The notes beneath the pieces are model-generated. The model did not search any database. It saw only the letters and a list, made by a program, of their open reading frames with translations, and was not told the origin of the DNA. Of a stretch of DNA of 13,245 bases, positions 7,661 through 13,245 are shown piece after piece (position 1 is the stretch's first letter; every line of letters starts with the position of its first letter). The position numbers were made by a program, and so were the translations under genes. The stretch is taken from contig CAYYZY010000208.1 in the NCBI GenBank assembly GCA_964475955.1, positions 1 through 13,245 on the forward strand. The letters are read 5' to 3'. Origin of the DNA: DATKZH01 sp964475955. Lineage in GTDB: Bacteria > Planctomycetota > Planctomycetia > Pirellulales > Thermoguttaceae.

Positions 7661-8216
7661 CCCCGCCCTCCTCTCGCGTGCCGGCGACCTCTTCGAGGTC
7701 GTCCTCGTCCGCATCCGGGAACAGCTCCTCTTCATGCTCCAACAGCAGCTCGAGGAAGCCGACGTCGTCGACCTGCCGGTACTGGTCGAGCCGTTCGAGC
7801 ACCGGCAGGTCCTCGAGCAACTGGCGGTTCGGGTCGGGCCGGAGCAGCCAGGCGGCCAGGAAACCGGCCGCCGCCGCGGCCAAGACGGCCGCGCTACCGA
7901 GCCACCACCGCCGGCGCCGCCGGTGCGGGACCGCGGCCTCTTCCTGCACGGCGTCCTGCGACGCCGCCACGGCCACCATCTCCAGCGTGCTTCGCGTGAA
8001 GACCTCGTCGACGTGGGCCCGGTCGAGGTTGTCCAGGAGGTCCCAGGTCCCCTCGAGCCGCTCCAGCGTATCGCGGACGTGCTGGTCGGTGGCCAGACGC
8101 TCCTCGATCCGGCGGCTCGACTCGTCGTCCAGCTCGCCGTCGAGGTACGCCACCAGTTGTTCCTCCAGCGAGGTCTGGTCGGCCGTCGGATCGGGATAGG
8201 TCGGTTCGTGGGCCAT
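7650..8216 (-). CDS. Putative membrane anti-sigma factor, zinc-less
   Basis: The protein probably binds and restrains the ECF sigma factor encoded just upstream. It has 188 residues. The N-terminal part (about 17-65) reads LVAYLDGELDDESSRRIEERL and resembles the helical anti-sigma domain, but there is no HxxxCxxC motif and no cysteine at all. A basic stretch (HRRRRR) leads into one membrane segment (about 106-126), which places the N terminus in the cytoplasm. The outer part contains DLPVLERLDQYRQVDDVGFLELL (the run around 137-159) and an acidic tail. The ATG at 8216 lacks a clear Shine-Dalgarno. It lies 87 nt after the sigma stop. Its own stop overlaps the next gene. The role is inferred from gene order, topology and the weak N-terminal similarity. 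Confidence 0.78.
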   Translation of the reverse strand: MAHEPTYPDPTADQTSLEEQLVAYLDGELDDESSRRIEERLATDQHVRDTLERLEGTWDLLDNLDRAHVDEVFTRSTLEMVAVAASQDAVQEEAAVPHRRRRRWWLGSAAVLAAAAAGFLAAWLLRPDPNRQLLEDLPVLERLDQYRQVDDVGFLELLLEHEEELFPDADEDDLEEVAGTREEGGDGL

Positions 8217-8303
8217 CAGTCGTTGGTGGGCAGCGGCGACGCGTCTACACGCTCCGTGAAGGTCGGCACAACTCAGTGCTCCGCCACAACGCAGAGCTCC
8301 GCG

Positions 8304-9080
8304 CTATGTGCGGTCTCTCCGGCCCGGGGGATCGCCGCGCTCGACGTAGGGCTCCAGCACGTCGCGGAGGTTGACTCGGGCGCGGCTCAACAGCGATTTG
8401 ATTGCCTGGGGCGTCAACTCCATGGTCTCGGCGATGTCGGCGTAGCTCATCCCCTCGAACTTGCTCAACAGCACGGCCATGCGCTGGCGCTCGTTCAGCG
8501 CCTCAAGCGCCAGCCGCACGACGTCGCGCATCTCCGTCTTGTCGATCTGCCGGGCGGGGATCTGTCCGCTGGAAGCCTGCACCATCGCCTCCAACGGCCG
8601 GGCCCCCAACGGGCCGCTATCCCGCCCTTCCACGCTCACTTCGCGGCGACGCGATTTGCTCCTCAACGCGTTCGACGCCACGTTGTTGGCGATCGTGAAC
8701 AACCACGTCGAGAACTTCGCCCCCGGCACGTAACGCTTCCGCGCCCGGTACACGCGCAGGAAAACGTCCTGCGTGAGGTCCTCGGCCAGGTCGCGGTTTC
8801 CGACCAGGTGCTTCAACACGGTGACCAGCCGCCCCTGGTAGCGCAGCATCAACTCCTCGAAGGCGGCCGCGTTGTCGTCGCGGACTTCGAGCATCAGACG
8901 CACGTCGGGGTCCCGAAGCGCGTATCTTCGGGCGGTGGATTCGCTCACCACGGGGGTCGTCTCTTGGAGGGCCGTTGCTGGCGTGTCGGCTCGGATCGGT
9001 CGAGCCTCGACTCCCTCCAGTCTAAGCAAACCCGCAAGAACCGGCCAGTGGCCTGCTGGTGATCGTCTCCCCTCATCCAT
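8304..9080 (-). CDS. RNA polymerase ECF-type sigma-70 factor
   Basis: The protein directs RNA polymerase to a dedicated promoter set, probably controlled by the anti-sigma protein that follows. With the ATG at 9080 it has 258 residues. Region 2 is clear at about 70-145 (FEELMLRYQGRL, DLAEDLTQDVFLRVYRA, FSTWLFTIANNVASNALRS), and region 4 at about 185-242 (LALEALNERQRMAVLL, MSYADIAETMELTPQAIKSLLSRAR). The start is uncertain. The first 44 residues from the ATG are unlike the family, and a hairpin sits directly before that codon. GTG at 8948 or 8951 gives a more usual 214-residue protein beginning near SESTARRYALRDPDVRL. If the GTG is right, 8952-9080 is untranslated leader. There is no ECF-specific C-terminal extension. 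Confidence 0.9.
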   Translation of the reverse strand: MDEGRRSPAGHWPVLAGLLRLEGVEARPIRADTPATALQETTPVVSESTARRYALRDPDVRLMLEVRDDNAAAFEELMLRYQGRLVTVLKHLVGNRDLAEDLTQDVFLRVYRARKRYVPGAKFSTWLFTIANNVASNALRSKSRRREVSVEGRDSGPLGARPLEAMVQASSGQIPARQIDKTEMRDVVRLALEALNERQRMAVLLSKFEGMSYADIAETMELTPQAIKSLLSRARVNLRDVLEPYVERGDPPGRRDRT

Positions 9081-9082
9081 GT

Positions 9083-9105
9083 AACCCCGCTCGGAATCCG
9101 GGGTT
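9083..9105 (-). promoter_or_regulatory. Hairpin just upstream of the sigma-factor ATG
   Basis: AACCCCG (9083-9089) and CGGGGTT (9099-9105) form a perfect 7-bp stem with a 9-nt loop, two bases before the ATG at 9080. It would hide the weak GCGGGG ribosome site. Either translation from this ATG is restrained, or the real start is the GTG near 8948. Confidence 0.4.
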
Positions 9106-9593
9106 TCTCTCGGTTGTGACGGCCGAGTGCCGCCGCCGCGCCATCCAAGCACCGCGCCGCCCGCGCCCCGGCTCCGTATGCGGGCGGGTCGTCTTCGGGT
9201 GTGCTCCGGGGGCGCGCGCCCCAACGATCAGGCGGCCCGGGCCTTTTGATAATCGCCGAGTTCCGATCGAGAGATGGCCACAGGACGGCGCGAGAAGGCA
9301 CGAAGAGTGCCCGGAGATTGGAGTGTTCCCTTCCGGGATGCGCGATCCTGGTAGGACGGAATGCCAAACCGTCTTACTGGATTGCGTCTGGGTGGCGGAA
9401 ATCGAACGCGGCGAGGCCCCCGGTCCTCCCGACTCCGGGGGCTCGCTGCGCCCGACTCCGCCCGCCCCAACCCGGAATCGGCCAACTTGCCCATGCGCCG
9501 ACGCTCAGGATGCCCCTGGCGCTATTCACCACCCGGTGCACAGCCTCCGCTTGCGCCGACCGGGGGGCCGGTCATCCCGACCGGGTGCCCACC
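9106..9593. other. Gene-free region between sigma gene and tRNA promoter
   Basis: The open frames here are short, in several phases at once, and carry no recognisable motif or good ribosome site. The visible structure is a hairpin repeat at 9411-9450. A slightly AT-richer patch around 9241-9256 (CTTTTGATAATCG) could hold a promoter for the sigma gene, but no -35/-10 pair stands out. Confidence 0.5.
9411..9450. repeat. Hairpin repeat sharing a core with 6431-6507
   Basis: GCCCCCGG (9416-9423) pairs with CCGGGGGC (9435-9442). Flanking GCGA (9411-9414) and TCGC (9443-9446) extend the stem past one bulged G. CCGGGGGCTCGCTGCG (9435-9450) is the exact reverse complement of 6448-6463, so this is a second, inverted member of a dispersed family. 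Confidence 0.55.
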
Positions 9594-9622
9594 TTGACGC
9601 CCCCCGCGGCGCCTGGTAGAGT
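9594..9622 (+). promoter_or_regulatory. Promoter of the tRNA-Ala gene
   Basis: TTGACG (9594-9599), 17-bp spacer, TAGAGT (9617-9622), with an extended -10 TGG immediately before it (9614-9616). Transcription would start near 9629, about 48 nt before the mature tRNA. Confidence 0.7.
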
Positions 9623-9676
9623 CCAGATGTGCATGGCACCCCGCCTCCGCACCGGGGCCTGCCCAGCGCCACCACT

Positions 9677-9749
9677 GGGGGATTAGCTCAGTTGGGAGAG
9701 CGTCTGAATGGCATTCAGAAGGTCAGGAGTTCGAGCCTCCTATCCTCCA
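9677..9749 (+). tRNA. tRNA-Ala (anticodon GGC)
   Basis: The cloverleaf folds without defects. The acceptor is GGGGGAT with ATCCTCC, including the G3-U70 wobble that is the alanine identity element. The D arm is GCTCAGTTGGGAGAGC. The anticodon stem TCTGA/TCAGA encloses loop ATGGCAT with anticodon GGC at 9710-9712. The T arm is AGGAG-TTCGAGC-CTCCT and the discriminator is A at 9749. The next bases are CCT, so the full CCA end is not encoded. It reads GCC (and GCU by wobble) codons. Own promoter upstream and terminator just downstream indicate a single-gene transcript. Confidence 0.97.
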
Positions 9750-9752
9750 CCT

Positions 9753-9781
9753 CACAACCCCTTGCAAGGCAAGGGGTTGTG
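9753..9781 (+). terminator. Rho-independent-like terminator of tRNA-Ala
   Basis: CACAACCCCTTGC (9753-9765) pairs perfectly over 13 bp with 9769-9781 around the loop AAG, starting four bases after the tRNA. A short T-containing tract (CCATTTCTT) follows. Confidence 0.8.
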
Positions 9782-9820
9782 CCATTTCTTGGGGTGGCCT
9801 CGGAAGAGCGCATAGCGTCC

Positions 9821-9839
9821 GGTGCTACCCTGGTGCTAC
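9821..9839. repeat. Short tandem direct repeat GGTGCTAC
   Basis: GGTGCTAC occurs at 9821-9828 and 9832-9839, one helical turn (11 bp) apart, in the gene-free interval just past the tRNA terminator. This spacing suits side-by-side protein sites, for example integrase arm sites, but nothing else supports that. Confidence 0.35.
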
Positions 9840-10020
9840 TCTCGGCCCGAAGAACGGCTCAGAAGAGGGGGGCACCCGAGTCGGACCGGAGCACCGGAAG
9901 CGATATCCAGCGGAGCGCGTGCGATAACGGGCGAACCAACGTGTTGACAGTGGTGGGGGTCCCGCGCAAGCTACTTACGTTCCCCTTCGTTGCACCTCGA
10001 GACCTCGGAGGAACGAACGA

Positions 10021-10728
10021 TGAGGCCGTCCGTCCTCGTTCTCGCCGTGTTGGTCGCCTCCCCTCTGCACGGAGCAATCGTGCAATGGCGAGTTGAGCAC
10101 GGCGGCAACGGCAACTGGTACGAGGCAGTGCTCGCCGACTAACCTGGGAGCAGGCCCGATCTGCTGCCGAGAGCAGGTCCCACCTGGGGTTGCCCGGTTA
10201 TCTCCTCACTCTCCATTCGGAGGCGGAGAATGATTTCGTCTTCTCTCTGGTGGACAGCCCGGAGTTCTGGCCACTGTCGCCCGGTGGAGTAGTTTCGATA
10301 GGGCCGTTCATTGGCGGCTTCCAGCCCGACAATACCGCCGAACCGGATGGTAATTGGCAGTGGGTGACTGGCGAACCGTTCACCTACACGAATTGGTATC
10401 CCGACCCTCCAGGACAGGAGCCCAACGACGGAGGCCCCGGTCCGGGGCACGAAGACATCCTTTCATCGGAGTCCCGCACCCGAATCGTTCGCCGTATTGG
10501 AACGATGGCCAGCATAGGTACGTCCATGCTGGGTACGTTGTCGAATATGGTGCCGTCATTCCCGAGCCCTCCACCGGCCGGTACGTCGCCCTCAGGCGCG
10601 AGACAAGGAGTCGCCGGGGAGTGCCACATCGAATCGGGACGACACGGAGCCACGTACACGCCTTCTGTCGGAACCAGTTCCGCGACGAGGGGATCGGAGT
10701 CGTCACCGCGTCGGCTAATGTCCGTTAG
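10021..10728 (+). pseudogene. Broken lectin-like secreted protein gene with PEP-CTERM-like motif
   Basis: Joined across two frameshifts, the translation reads as one exported C-type-lectin-like protein. Frame 1 from ATG 10021 (GGAGGA upstream at about 10008) gives a signal peptide MRPSVLVLAVLVASPLHG and VQWRVEHGGNGNWYEAV, then hits TAA at 10139-10141. The continuation TWEQARSAAESRSHLG... starts one frame over at 10142 and runs through GEPFTYTNWYPDPPGQEPNDGG and GHEDIL. Near 10458-10466 the frame slips back, continuing PYWNDGQH, GYVVEYG and IPEPST (about 10556-10575). The order matches planctomycete lectin domains followed by a sorting motif. After IPEPST the hydrophobic anchor is missing in every frame, so the 3' end is also decayed. 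A TTGACA lies at 9944-9949 without a clear -10. The original function, probably surface carbohydrate binding, is inferred. Confidence 0.75.
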
Positions 10729-10847
10729 AACGGCAACCATCGCGGCCCCTCCCTGTGGCCACCGCCGCCCGTCAAACACACGCCGCTTTCGTGCAGAGGG
10801 TTGAAGCTGGCTCTGTAGCGGGGAATGATACACCCACAAAGAAGGGG

Positions 10848-10876
10848 TTGACCAAAATACTATCATGTGATAGTAT
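10848..10876 (+). promoter_or_regulatory. Promoter of the toxin-antitoxin operon
   Basis: TTGACC (10848-10853), spacer of exactly 17 bp, TAGTAT (10871-10876), with an extended -10 TGA at 10868-10870. The start would be near 10883. The pair lies almost wholly inside the palindrome at 10852-10881, so occupation of that site should exclude RNA polymerase. Confidence 0.75.
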
Positions 10877-10881
10877 TTTGG
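10852..10881. promoter_or_regulatory. Perfect 30-bp palindromic operator
   Basis: CCAAAATACTATCA (10852-10865) and TGATAGTATTTTGG (10868-10881) are exact reverse complements around the two bases TG. It is AT-rich in GC-rich surroundings and covers the promoter from the end of the -35 to past the -10. The HTH protein encoded in this operon is the natural ligand, as MqsA-type antitoxins bind palindromes in their own promoters. Confidence 0.8.
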
Positions 10882-10934
10882 CGCCGATGGTTCTTTCTGG
10901 AAGCGAGACATCGGACCCCGCAGGAGGCGAAGCG

Positions 10935-11027
10935 ATGGATGCTTTTCTCGTGAAACCGTCACGGAGCGACAGATGGCAACCCGTGAACAGGTCGCTCAGT
11001 TCCTACGCGACTTCAAGGCGGCCCTGA
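10935..11027 (+). CDS. Candidate 30-codon leader ORF overlapping the toxin start
   Basis: ATG 10935 follows a near-ideal ribosome site AGGAGG (10922-10927) with a seven-base gap. The frame encodes MDAFLVKPSRSDRWQPVNRS plus ten more residues and stops at TGA 11025-11027, 52 bases inside the toxin gene in another frame. The peptide matches nothing I know. It is the first start codon after the predicted transcription start, so it could modulate toxin translation. Alternatively the AGGAGG is a remnant of an older toxin start. No proof that it is made. Confidence 0.35.
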   Translation: MDAFLVKPSRSDRWQPVNRSLSSYATSRRP

Positions 11028-11344
11028 CCCTGGGGCATGTGCGATGGCTGGAGCGAGCGGCGGAGGGCAAGGCTCACCTTTCGGGGCTGGACATCAGCCG
11101 GAATCGGGCGATCGAGTACCTGGTTTCTCTCACGCCCGACAACTACAGCAAGGGTCCGGAGCCCGACGACTTCCAGCCCGAGGAGAACGTGTGGGTTTTC
11201 GGGTGCGGCGTGGAGGGCACCGAAGCGTACATCAAGCTGAAACTCCAACCCGATCCCCGTCGTCGAACCGTGGTTCACGCGGTGATCTGGTCCTTTCACG
11301 CGGCTGAGCATCCAATGCGGTTCCCATTGAGGGGATCATCATGA
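10973..11344 (+). CDS. MqsR-like type II toxin
   Basis: Probable translation-targeting toxin of the MqsR/RelE-fold group, by family an mRNA endoribonuclease. It has 123 residues, starting at ATG 10973 with GGAG six bases upstream. Recognisable blocks are LTPDNYSKGPEPD (53-65), VWVFG (73-77), YIKLKL (86-91) and the closing SFHAAEHPMRFP (107-118), the arrangement seen in MqsR-like toxins paired with YgiT-type antitoxins. The N-terminal helix (1-50) is typical in length. The gene comes first in the operon, as in mqsRA, and its TGA overlaps the antitoxin ATG (ATGA). It is controlled by the palindrome-covered promoter and perhaps by the overlapping leader ORF. I rely on remembered motifs; which catalytic residues are kept cannot be settled by eye. 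Confidence 0.78.
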   Translation: MATREQVAQFLRDFKAALTLGHVRWLERAAEGKAHLSGLDISRNRAIEYLVSLTPDNYSKGPEPDDFQPEENVWVFGCGVEGTEAYIKLKLQPDPRRRTVVHAVIWSFHAAEHPMRFPLRGSS

Positions 11345-12366
11345 ACATGACCGACGAGTACTGCATCATCTGTGGCCAAGACGGGCCGCTTCGCCATGAG
11401 CGGAAGGCCACCAATTTCGACGTTCGCGGCGAGACGTTCCGATTTCAGGTCCCGGTGAAGGTCTGTCCATCCTGCGGCACGACCGAGGTGGAGGAAGGCG
11501 TCGATCCGGCCGAGATCGCCTTCGGTGAGTACCGAAAACGTAAGGGGCTTCTGACCCCTGAAGAAATCAAGGGCATCCGAAAGCGTTTCCGGCTAAGCCA
11601 GAAGTCGCTAGCAGCTCTTCTGGGGATGAGCGAGGCGACCGTCAATCGTTACGAGGGCGGCGGGCTTCAAGACGAAGCCCATGATCAGGCGATACGGGCT
11701 TGCCAGGATCCGACCGTTGTGCAAGACCTCCTGAAGCGTCGTGGAGATCGGTTGTCGCCATGGCAGCGTCGGCGAGTTCTTAAAGCTCTCGAATCTGAAG
11801 CAGAACCTCCGAGAGCGGGGATCACCCTCTCCGGCAAGTTCCACGGAATGCCCAAGGAGGTATCGCCGACAACGGGCTATCGCGAGTTCGACTACTTGCG
11901 GTATGTTGCCGTGGTCGTCTGGCTATGTCGGCATTTGGAGTTCGTTAGTGCTACCAGCCTAAACAAGCTGCTGTTTTACGTTGACTTCCTTCATTTCAAG
12001 TCCGAAGCCGTCTCGCTCACTGGTGCGGCGTATCGTCGTGTTCAGCACGGGCCGGTCCCAGCAGCTTATGGAGATCTTCAGCAACTGATGGAACTACATC
12101 GCTTCATCGAAGTTGAGGAGGTCCAGTACCAAAACGGCAGAACAGGCATGGAATTCCGGCTGGGTCCGAAAGGCGAAGGGATGAAAACGGAATTCAGCCC
12201 TCGTGAACTTAGAGTATTGGAGGCTGTCTCTGAGCAGTTTAAGAACGTTACGCCAGGGGACATCCGAGACTATTCCCATCAGGAATCCGCCTGGAAGGAC
12301 ACGGAAGATCGAGCGTTAATTTCTTACCAGAAAGCGTCAGATTTGTCGTTGGCTATTCCCAGCTGA
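11341..12366 (+). CDS. YgiT-type zinc finger + HTH + Panacea (SocA/DUF4065-like) antitoxin
   Basis: Probable antitoxin and autorepressor of 341 residues, in three parts. Residues 1-50 are a zinc finger with Cys8, Cys11, Cys42 and Cys45, as in MqsA/YgiT. Residues 60-115 are an Xre-type HTH (LTPEEIKGIRKRFRLSQKSL, GMSEATVNRYEGG). Residues 185-330 form a Panacea/SocA-like domain (LNKLLFYVDF, GAAYRRVQHGPVP, WKDTEDRALISY). Residues 116-184 are a linker. The start overlaps the toxin stop by four bases and has GAGGGG (11329-11334) six bases upstream, so translation is coupled. An ATG at 11347 is a possible second start. By family, the HTH should bind the operator at 10852-10881. Panacea domains are known to neutralise varied toxins; here one is joined to an MqsA-like module. 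The GC content is visibly lower than in the left half of the window. Confidence 0.85.
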   Translation: MNMTDEYCIICGQDGPLRHERKATNFDVRGETFRFQVPVKVCPSCGTTEVEEGVDPAEIAFGEYRKRKGLLTPEEIKGIRKRFRLSQKSLAALLGMSEATVNRYEGGGLQDEAHDQAIRACQDPTVVQDLLKRRGDRLSPWQRRRVLKALESEAEPPRAGITLSGKFHGMPKEVSPTTGYREFDYLRYVAVVVWLCRHLEFVSATSLNKLLFYVDFLHFKSEAVSLTGAAYRRVQHGPVPAAYGDLQQLMELHRFIEVEEVQYQNGRTGMEFRLGPKGEGMKTEFSPRELRVLEAVSEQFKNVTPGDIRDYSHQESAWKDTEDRALISYQKASDLSLAIPS

Positions 12367-12417
12367 GTTGCCAAGTTGTCTTTCGCCTTGCCATCTCCCA
12401 GGCACATCCACCGATCG

Positions 12418-12807
12418 TCAGGAATCCCAGGCCGATTCGGGCGAACGCGAGTAGAGAGTGGCGAGCGGGTCCTGCTTCGGAACCAGCTCCGCAACGATTC
12501 GGTTGCGCTTGGCCGCTGCAACGGCCGCCGCTCTCGAGAACCGTAATTGTTCGGCCGCGTCCGTGCCCTCACCCTCTCGCCGGAGCCAGCGGGAGGCGAG
12601 AAGAGCGTGGGTGTGCCACCTCGCGGCCGCGTCGATCTTCGCCGCCGTCACCAAGTCGATTGCTTCGCGATTGCGTTTCGAGACGGCCGCCTCCAGGCTC
12701 CGCCGGAACTTGGAGACCTCTTTTGCGATGTAGCCGCAGCCGCGAGGGAGCCGCGAGCCTCGCAAGCCGTGAATGGCTCGATTCGTGTTGCCTTTCGGTG
12801 CTCCCAT
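12418..12807 (-). CDS. Hypothetical phage-type protein, terminase small-subunit-like N terminus
   Basis: The protein has 129 residues and no named family. It opens MGAPKGNTNRAIHGLRGSRL, the basic GAPKGN-N start seen in many phage terminase small subunits and related island proteins. The rest is helical and Ala/Arg-rich: a basic segment at 28-50 (AKEVSKFRRSLEAAV), then ARWHTHALLASRWLRREGE and AEQLRFSRAAAVAAAKRNRI. GAGG about eight bases before ATG 12807 supports the start. It is convergent with the antitoxin gene, with a 51-bp gap. A DNA-binding role is inferred from the basic N terminus and the phage resemblance only. No large terminase subunit is in view; it could lie outside the window. Confidence 0.6.
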   Translation of the reverse strand: MGAPKGNTNRAIHGLRGSRLPRGCGYIAKEVSKFRRSLEAAVSKRNREAIDLVTAAKIDAAARWHTHALLASRWLRREGEGTDAAEQLRFSRAAAVAAAKRNRIVAELVPKQDPLATLYSRSPESAWDS

Positions 12808-12951
12808 AGAATCGCCTCACTGCAACGGGTGAGTGTCGAGAGCCGCTCGCCGCGAAACCGCCGACAGCCTCGGGGGTTCCGGCCGACACGGCTCGGATTG
12901 TCCGCCGAAAAGGGGCACCTCGCGGCCGGACGCCTTTCCGCGTGGAACCGC

Positions 12952-13188
12952 TCAGGCACCTCCGTTATTGCGGGGGGTGGCACGTTTCGCCGCCGATACC
13001 GCCGCGTTGTAGTCGCTCCGCCTGGGAACCTGGAGGCTCTCGCAGCGCCGGAGCAACTCCAAGAGCCGGACGGTTCGCTTGGCGTGCCCCTCCACCCGCT
13101 CCACAAATTGGGAATGCTCGCAGCCGAGCAAGGCGTCCTCCCCCGTGGCCAGACAGGCCGGGCAGATTTCCCCGAGCCTCTTGACCAT
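12952..13188 (-). CDS. Small hypothetical protein with possible zinc-ribbon N terminus
   Basis: The protein has 78 residues. It begins MVKRLGEICPACLATGEDAL and contains Cys9, Cys12 and Cys23 with His25 close by, a plausible metal knuckle. A helical part follows (FVERVEGHAKRTVRLLELLRRC). There is no good ribosome site before ATG 13188, and the frame stays open to the window edge, so the gene may start further right. It runs in the same direction as the phage-like gene 144 bp downstream. Other frames are also open here, so the call is tentative. Confidence 0.42.
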   Translation of the reverse strand: MVKRLGEICPACLATGEDALLGCEHSQFVERVEGHAKRTVRLLELLRRCESLQVPRRSDYNAAVSAAKRATPRNNGGA

Positions 13189-13245
13189 ACCGCCATCCGT
13201 CGAGCCGCAAGGCCGTGGCCAAGGCGGCGCCGATGGCGAGCACCT

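Noticed and set aside
7734..9062. A 442-codon plus-strand frame opposite the sigma and anti-sigma genes
   Set aside because: Shadow of the minus-strand genes; no start context and no recognisable domain.
9388..9412. On the minus strand, a tRNA T-loop-like string (GTTCGATTTCCGCCACCCA)
   Set aside because: The bases before the loop do not pair with those after it, and no D or anticodon arm can be drawn. At most a degraded fragment, more likely chance.
9944..9977. TTGACA followed by AT-rich bases before the lectin pseudogene, as a promoter
   Set aside because: No -10 at 16-18 bp; the nearest TACTTA is 22 bp away. Too weak to list as a feature.
10136..10466. Programmed frameshifting in the lectin-like gene
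   Set aside because: Two shifts in opposite senses at sequences with no slippery heptamer or clear stimulatory structure, plus loss of the C-terminal anchor, fit decay or sequencing error better.
12965..13243. Alternative minus-strand frames at the right edge, including one starting MLAIGAALATALRLDGW
   Set aside because: After a plausible start the translation becomes Gly/Arg/Pro-rich without a stop near a sensible end. It could only be the tail of a gene beyond the window, which cannot be judged.

Overview
This is a GC-rich bacterial chromosome segment. Its gene content and style suggest a planctomycete of the Pirellulales type: an ECF sigma factor with a zinc-less membrane anti-sigma partner, an FG-GAP secreted propeller protein, a lectin-like exported protein ending in a PEP-CTERM-like IPEPST motif, and many GC-rich palindromic intergenic repeats. 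The assignment is an inference from gene families, not from a marker gene.

Positions 1-4760 carry three minus-strand genes: a 640-residue glutamine-dependent asparagine synthase-type amidotransferase (402-2324), a secreted seven-repeat FG-GAP/VCBS propeller protein (2540-3730) and a TIM-barrel sugar-phosphate isomerase/epimerase-like protein (3949-4698). The gaps of about 215 bp, one holding a palindromic repeat cluster, argue against a tight operon. A gene-free stretch (4762-5214) holds a long inverted repeat resembling a REP/MITE element, then a good sigma70-type promoter and a strong leader hairpin serving the signal peptide peptidase gene sppA (5215-6297, plus strand).

Positions 6539-9080 form a minus-strand cassette: ECF sigma factor, a single-pass anti-sigma-like protein without the zinc motif, and a translationally coupled gene for an exported, charged, helix-rich protein with a Pro/Gly-rich tail. 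The likely role is sensing of envelope conditions, with the third protein a candidate partner or target.

From 9594 on, the window changes character. A tRNA-Ala(GGC) gene with its own promoter and a perfect-stem terminator is followed by what looks like an accessory region. This holds a decayed lectin/PEP-CTERM pseudogene with two frameshifts, a toxin-antitoxin operon and two small minus-strand genes, one with a phage terminase small-subunit-like N terminus. The operon encodes an MqsR-like toxin and a YgiT-type zinc finger + HTH + Panacea/SocA-like antitoxin. Its promoter is covered by a perfect 30-bp palindrome, a short ORF with a strong ribosome site overlaps the toxin start, and toxin and antitoxin overlap by ATGA. 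This operon is the most interesting system in the window. Its base composition is visibly lower in GC than the left half, consistent with transfer, and the tRNA is a plausible integration site, although no integrase is visible here.
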